Assembly: GCA_008973525.1 (NCBI GenBank)
Contig: WACJ01000114.1
Span: forward strand, 496,001-560,000
Direction: 5' to 3'
Length of the DNA: 64,000 nt
From: Stenopsyche tienmushanensis
Lineage: Eukaryota > Arthropoda > Insecta > Trichoptera > Stenopsychidae
Part shown: piece by piece, positions 58,948 through 64,000 of the stretch
Layout of the letters: every line of letters begins with the position of its first letter
Numbering within the stretch: the stretch's first letter is position 1
The notes under the pieces: model-generated
What the model was told of the DNA's origin: nothing
The model's input: only the letters and a program-made list of their open reading frames with translations
The model's database searches: none
Program-made: the position numbers and the translations under genes

Positions 58948-59053
58948 GTATAATAATATTAAATAATACAATATTTGAGTTTGAAGCAAAAATACACGTT
59001 TCAGAGTGTATTAAACTATAATCAACACTGACAATTTGTTTTGATTTTTTCAG

Positions 59054-59185
59054 GGCATCCTGTGCGCTCACGATGCCATTGCCCAAAAAGATTATTATCC
59101 CCATTTACCTGAAGTGCCTCCTGATAGTGACGACAATGAAGAAACGGTGAAGATTGTTCAACTAGTCAAAAGCGATGAGCCACTG
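59054..59185 (+). CDS. metro: MAGUK (MPP7/metro type) exon: end of second L27 and linker to PDZ
   Basis: 132 bases, 44 codons, residues 109-152, phase 0 at both ends (TTTTTTCAG before, CTG/GTAAAT after). It codes GILCAHDAIAQKDYYPHLPE, then an acidic stretch (PDSDDNEE) and TVKIVQLVKSDEPL. In human MPP7 the same place has HDTVAQKNYDP, a DDEEDSVKIIRLVK run and EPLGATIK, where the PDZ domain starts. This is the strongest identifier of the family. The preceding intron is 106 bases. The next expected residues (GATIK) are not found directly after; the 59731 microexon or a far exon supplies them. Confidence 0.9.
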
Positions 59186-59730
59186 GTAAATATCCTCTGA
59201 TTGTTCATTTTTATTACACGAAAACACATTTATATACAATAAATGCTTATGTTTAAGTTTGAATTTTATTTCAAATGGTAAGTTTTAATTATTTTTCAGC
59301 ATTTTTCTGATTCGGATAGCTTGTCTGTTAAAAATATTATCAGCTTCAAATTTCAAATCATGATTTTAATCTTGTGATTGTAATAAAGTATTTGTGAGAT
59401 TCAACATTCGGAAATTTGGATCTGATATTTAAAAAAAGATTTTCACTCCATTATAATTTTTATACAGCAGGCTTCTATCTTTAGAAATCATTTTATATGA
59501 GCACTGTACAGTTTTTCTCTATCTCTTATAACAAATTGGTCAAAAGTAATACATACGAAGCAACACGCTTTTTATTGTCTTTTGTCTGAATGAAAGCAAC
59601 CGTATCTCATTTTAAGGGTCTTGACACATTTTCTTTAAACATTGTTTCTCAGTATTTATTTACAATAATGTTTTAGAGCTACCCGTGAGTTTTGTTTCCT
59701 TAATGTTAACAATTACTTTTATGGTCAAAG

Positions 59731-59760
59731 GGTGGTGCTCAGAGCGCAGAACCCATAGTG
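59731..59760 (+). CDS. metro: Candidate 30-nt microexon between L27 and PDZ
   Basis: The segment sits between an AG (TGGTCAAAG) and a near-perfect donor (GTG/GTAAGTG). It is ten codons, GGAQSAEPIV, phase 0 on both sides, so it can be kept or skipped without shifting the frame. It follows KSDEPL and would precede the conserved GATIK; its own EPIV echoes EPL. The acceptor's pyrimidine tract is weak (TTACTTTTATGG), in line with regulated inclusion. A second acceptor (CAG, ending 59742) would give a six-codon form. Confidence 0.55.
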
Positions 59761-62700
59761 GTAAGTGAAACGATGAATATGAATTAAAATAATAATTTAT
59801 CGCTTTATTGCTCCTTTATCACTGCCTTTTAGTCTTGTTAATGCACATTTGCCATACGATGCTTATTTCTTTTTATTTATAGTTATATAACTGCGACATG
59901 TCATTGATAATGTTATAATATTAACGAAAATTCAATAATGTACCTCTCATGTGATACATTGCTTTTCATTCTTCAAAATATTCATAATAGAATTATATTT
60001 TATTCTTTAATCAATGTGAATAGAAAGGTTTTTAATCATTCATTAGTCCATAATCATTGTTTCATTTCCTTACGCCATGATTTTGTAAACAGAGTTTATC
60101 TCTTAAAATGATTGCATGAAAAATAGAGATGAATGATTGAGATGTATAGATTTATTAGACGATAACTTGTGTAGTATTTTAAAAACGTATAAAACGCAAT
60201 ATAGATAGTCAGAGACCAATAATTGGATTTCTTCTAAATCTATTGATTTGATTTGTGCATGATTAAATAAATAGCTAACTTTTTCAGTAGTATTCTATCT
60301 AATTAATTAATATTTTCAAGCAATATATTTATTCTAATTCAATATTCATTCATATAGATATTTAAATATTATTAGGTTTTTTTAGCAGTCATTTCGCGAT
60401 CACGAGTGTACTTTGCTGCTTGAAATATCGTAAAGAGGTACATTATTATCTCTAAATATAAACTGACTATTATCCGACAAATTAATTATCGAGGATTAAT
60501 CGAATCGGTAGCATAATATTGTCATACATTTGGAACAATCACTAATAATTTTTGCTCTTACAGTATCAATGGAAACTTACATCCTTTTTGTTAATTTAAT
60601 ATTAAATCTTCAATTCTTTACATTTTACCCTATACTTTTACAAACTAAGAGTGAATAATCTATCTTACCAAGAATATTTCTCGACTTTATCCCTGAAATT
60701 GGTGAGTTGAACCTAAATTCTAAGATGGTTTTGAAATTAACATTTGTATTGTAAAAATAATTATATATTTTATAATGATATACCATGATTAAAATATAAA
60801 GCGTTTTGATCTTTAGTACATAATATTATATTATGATTAACGACATCTGAATTGAACCAATATTATGAATAATATTTTTTGTATCAAATGTTCGAATGAT
60901 TAATAATGTAACATTATTTAGAAACCAAAATATTTTATGATTTTCTTTAAGGAAGACCTCCCGCAATCTCAATAGTCAACACTCAGGGCCCCGTTGAATT
61001 TGGACAATTTTTTACCCCGGGTCTTTCACAAAAATTACCATAACTTGTTTTAATTTGTTAAAATATTATGCATAAATTAACCCTTTGCGGACGTATTAAA
61101 TTTGGGTATGGGTGTTGGAACTTGACAAGCGAGAATGCCTAATTACAGTCAAACGTAATTTATAAAGCTTTATTTGAAATTCTGCGAAGTTTGTCGATTT
61201 CTTCACTCACAAGAGGCGACTGACTTGCCACTGTGTTTTGCATGGCGAGTGTGGAACGACTGCATTTTTTTATATTGAGTTTCGTTGTCTCTGATTTGTC
61301 GGATCAATGTTTTGGTTCATGATAAGGTCACTTAGATACTTAAGAGCGTTCAGAGACGTTATAAACTGATACTGATACGTCTAGCCTTTACATATTTATT
61401 CAAACTGCAATTTTGTAAGGTAGAGAAAAATAGGAAATTAAAAACATTAAACATCCGTACATACTTCACGCATACATATCACCTTAAACTCGATCGTAAA
61501 TAAAACTATTTACTTTTTATTTTAAGCTTTATTTATCCATTACAAGAGTATTTTATTTGAAGGCCACCTATTGCGGTAAAAGCCTCTTCCAAATTTTTTT
61601 ATAATCGTCTATCACACCTACGGTGATAAGTCATACTGGGGGAAGTTTTATTTGGATATAGGAAGATGGATTTAAGTAGGAGAAGAGAAATTCTATGAAT
61701 GAGTAGTGAAATTATCATTGCATATAGATGATAATATAATTATTGCTGCAAATTCAATCACTCACTCATGGGCGTCCCTGCACGACTTTATTAATCGCAT
61801 CAGTATTTACTTTCTTAAATCCAGGAAATCAGACTAAACCTGGATCGAGACGATTGAACGGAAACATGTGTTCCACAATCTGGATTTGGATTCCCAAACC
61901 TTTATAGTAAGAGTTCAGGATTTTAACCACTATACTAATACTTAGTCATATAATACTATATTAAGTCGTAAACGAACAATCTCGAATGGTGTACCAACCT
62001 GCATTACCATGGGTGCGGGTCCCTGAGTGTTTTGAAGTGAATGAAGTTTTTGTAGGATGCCATTTGTTAAAACAAGAATAGGGTGCGGCAAGGAAATTAT
62101 ATTATAGAAAGAATAATTGAACTGATATCTCCTATACTGTTTGTATTATTCATTTTTAAAATGATGTAATCTCCTCCCCACACTGTGTATAAACTATATG
62201 AATAAAGCTTTCCAGATGTGTCGTCATCCCCTGGCGTAAACGTGTCCACCCCTGCAGTAATCATCAACTCTTGACGTTTATTCGGTGCATTTTTAGCAGG
62301 CGCATTATATTTTATGAATACATTTTCTGTAAATGCTCCTCTTGCATTTAAAAAAAATATTATTACTTCTCTTTTTTTATTGCGATAATCTATTTATTTT
62401 TGAACTGGTGCATTCGAAATACAAAGCCAAATAAAAATATCCAAACATTTATGCTTCGAAAAGACCACTGGCAATGCTATTTGATTCCGGAAACCATCGG
62501 AACGCGGTTATACTAATGATTCTAAAGTATATTTTCTATATGTATGACATTTTAATGCTTTAAGTCGTCTGTTTTATAATAGTATGAAGGTGTTTAAAAT
62601 ATCAACAAACTATATAATGCAATGGAACAACTATTTTGATACAATATAAAATAATTTAATAAGGAAGATTCGCTAAAAATTCTGTAAAATTAATTTTATT

Positions 62701-63146
62701 GATTTATGAAATACTAGCTGTTAATTTGATTATTTAACTGAAAATTTTAACATCGAGTGTTCTTGTTTTTCCACATTCTAAAAAAGAACAAAATTTGTAC
62801 TATGTTTTATATACACACTACGAATTGATACATGCCTAAATGTTATTTTAAAAGGGAAAAATATATAATTCAATTATTTGTGCATATAATATTTACTTGT
62901 AATTGTAAGTAGATGTTTATTTTTAATTTTAACTTTAATTTCGAATGGATATTTTAATTATTTTTTACTCGCTTTTAGCTTATTGACGGCTATTTATTAA
63001 TTTATTTTATCATGATTGGTGTTTCATATAAGAAGTCATCAATGACAATGACAATGAAAAAAAATACTAATATCCTGTAGTTCATCACTAACTGTTCTAT
63101 TCATATTTTTTGATTTTAAAAACAAAAAATATATTTGCTATACTTA
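59761..63146. other. Large intron, left part
   Basis: No PDZ-coding sequence was found in any + frame. It is very AT-rich. It includes the dispersed repeat at 61735-61960, a TTAACCCTTTGCGGACG end-like fragment (61077), and old repeats. A frame EDLPQSQ then stop after TTTCTTTAAG (60953) looks like chance. Confidence 0.5.
61735..61960. repeat. Dispersed repeat, partner of 3833-4070
   Basis: GCAAATTCAATCACTCACTC, CATGGGCGTC, AAATCCAGGAAATCAGAC, TTCCACAATCTGGATTTGGA and CCTTTATAGTAAGAGTTCAG match the 3.8-kb copy in order. Confidence 0.6.
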
Positions 63147-63703
63147 TTAACCCTTTCGGACCGGAGAGCAGACACTCCAATGTAAATCTACTTTTCTGTC
63201 AGCTTCACTGCAGTGTGTTACAAGCTCGATATGAACCAAATTCAATAAATGAACTTTAACACTGTTAACTGTGTTACAAAAATAAAAGGACAAGGTTACC
63301 ATGCAAACCAGCCAGTTTTCTTCTGAAGGAATAGATTTTGCAAAGGAGTGTTAATACTAAGCTAATGACACTACTCCAGAACAGTCAAGGGGGAATAACA
63401 AAATTAGTCAATGATAAAAATAAAACAAATATCTTAATTATAAAAACAAACTCCTGTTTGCAAGATACCACGAACAATTGAGCTTTGACTTCAAGACTTT
63501 TTTTGTTGTTAATAGCATATTCGACGATAAATATGCACATTTGCGAGGTTTTATAAATAAAATATATATATATATATAGAGAGAGAAAATGTTTAGCTGT
63601 GTAGAGGTAACTTTATGGCACGACTTTGCCATTGATGCACAAGTGTATAATGAAACGCAAGATACACGTCTCTGCCTCACGATTTCCGGTCCGATAGGGT
63701 TAA
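63147..63703 (+). mobile_element. piggyBac-like MITE (family P), complete
   Basis: TTAA (63147-63150) then CCCTTTCGGACCGGAGAGCA; the right end, inverted, is TTAA then CCCTATCGGACCGGAAATC, TTAA at 63700-63703. The unit is 557 bases including TTAA and has CCC-starting inverted ends, as in piggyBac. No transposase. An AT microsatellite lies near 63561-63578. The minus frame at 63438-63680 is inside it and has no domain. It lies in the MAGUK intron. Older copies are at 1709 and 5779. Confidence 0.88.
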
Positions 63704-64000
63704 TCGATATTTTGATAGTGTATATATTCTGAATGTAACAAGGAAAAATATTGTTTTTTAATAGTTAGCCTTTTTTTAATGAATATTTTATAATAAAACG
63801 TTTAATGATGCTAAATATATATTAGAGTTTTTAAGTTATGTTTATGATTACGTTAGAGAATGGTTATCCAATTGTGCTTAATAATTTATTTTGAGAGACA
63901 TAAGAAATTCAAATTATACCACTTCCAATATTTCGAGTCCCTTATCAGGCTCATAATCGCAGAATAACGTTATTCCTCGGCCATAAGCCTGATAAAAAGT
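63704..64000. other. Intron continues, no gene seen
   Basis: AT-rich DNA to the window edge. Confidence 0.45.

Noticed and set aside
60953..60976. Possible short last exon after TTTCTTTAAG (EDLPQSQ then stop)
   Set aside because: Too short and not matching any MAGUK form; probably chance.
1..64000. CRISPR array, bacterial operon or phage
   Set aside because: No regularly spaced repeats, no ribosome-binding layout, and clear spliced eukaryotic exons and eukaryotic transposons.

Overview
This is an AT-rich window from an animal nuclear genome, most likely an insect or other arthropod. The evidence is spliced genes with short introns and AG/GT borders, many DNA transposon families (hAT, piggyBac-like, mariner, Tigger/pogo, a TTAA-flanked family), and R1-type and RTE-type non-LTR retrotransposon remnants. 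There is no sign of bacterial or organelle organisation, no CRISPR, and I recognised no tRNA or rRNA. Almost every long open frame is a chance frame or part of a decayed transposon.

One host gene is well supported: the 5' end of an MPP7/metro-type membrane-associated guanylate kinase (MAGUK) gene on the + strand at about 57.8-59.8 kb. I propose a promoter-like patch with a CRE palindrome and an NRF1-like motif (57839-57857), a non-coding first exon ending at 57903, an exon with the start codon (ATG 58537), two exons coding for tandem L27 domains (58676-58947, 59054-59185), and a candidate 30-nt in-frame microexon (59731-59760). The PDZ, SH3 and GK exons must lie past the right edge, because the last 4.2 kb looks like intron carrying a piggyBac-like MITE. 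Two weaker host candidates are an orphan exon with a strong donor (50188-50562) and a CpG-rich patch (52440-53110).

The rest, about 0-57 kb, is layered mobile DNA. 0-4 kb: inverted arms of a TTAA-flanked element around a BED/hAT remnant. 5.8-7.3 kb: piggyBac-like MITE containing a hAT element. 7.9-9.4 kb: Tigger remnant split by another hAT. 10.6-11.85 kb: tight foldback of the TTAA family next to its transposase end. 13.5-14.4 kb: mariner with a nested MITE. 15.6-16.1 kb and 25-26 kb: further relatives of that transposase. 28-29 kb: RTE remnant. 34.1-34.7 kb: complete TTAA-flanked element. 39.6-40.66 kb: hAT within hAT within Tigger. 43.2-43.8 kb: R1 tail. 46.5-47.9 kb: hAT and MITE copies. 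54-54.5 kb: BED/hAT remnant. 55.2-56 kb: TTAA element with transposase end. 56.5-57.5 kb: mariner with a nested hAT MITE.

No intact autonomous transposon and no clearly new system was found. The most notable points are a transposase family associated with TTAA-flanked termini in several states of decay, several target-site duplications that fix the order of nested insertions, and the MAGUK microexon.
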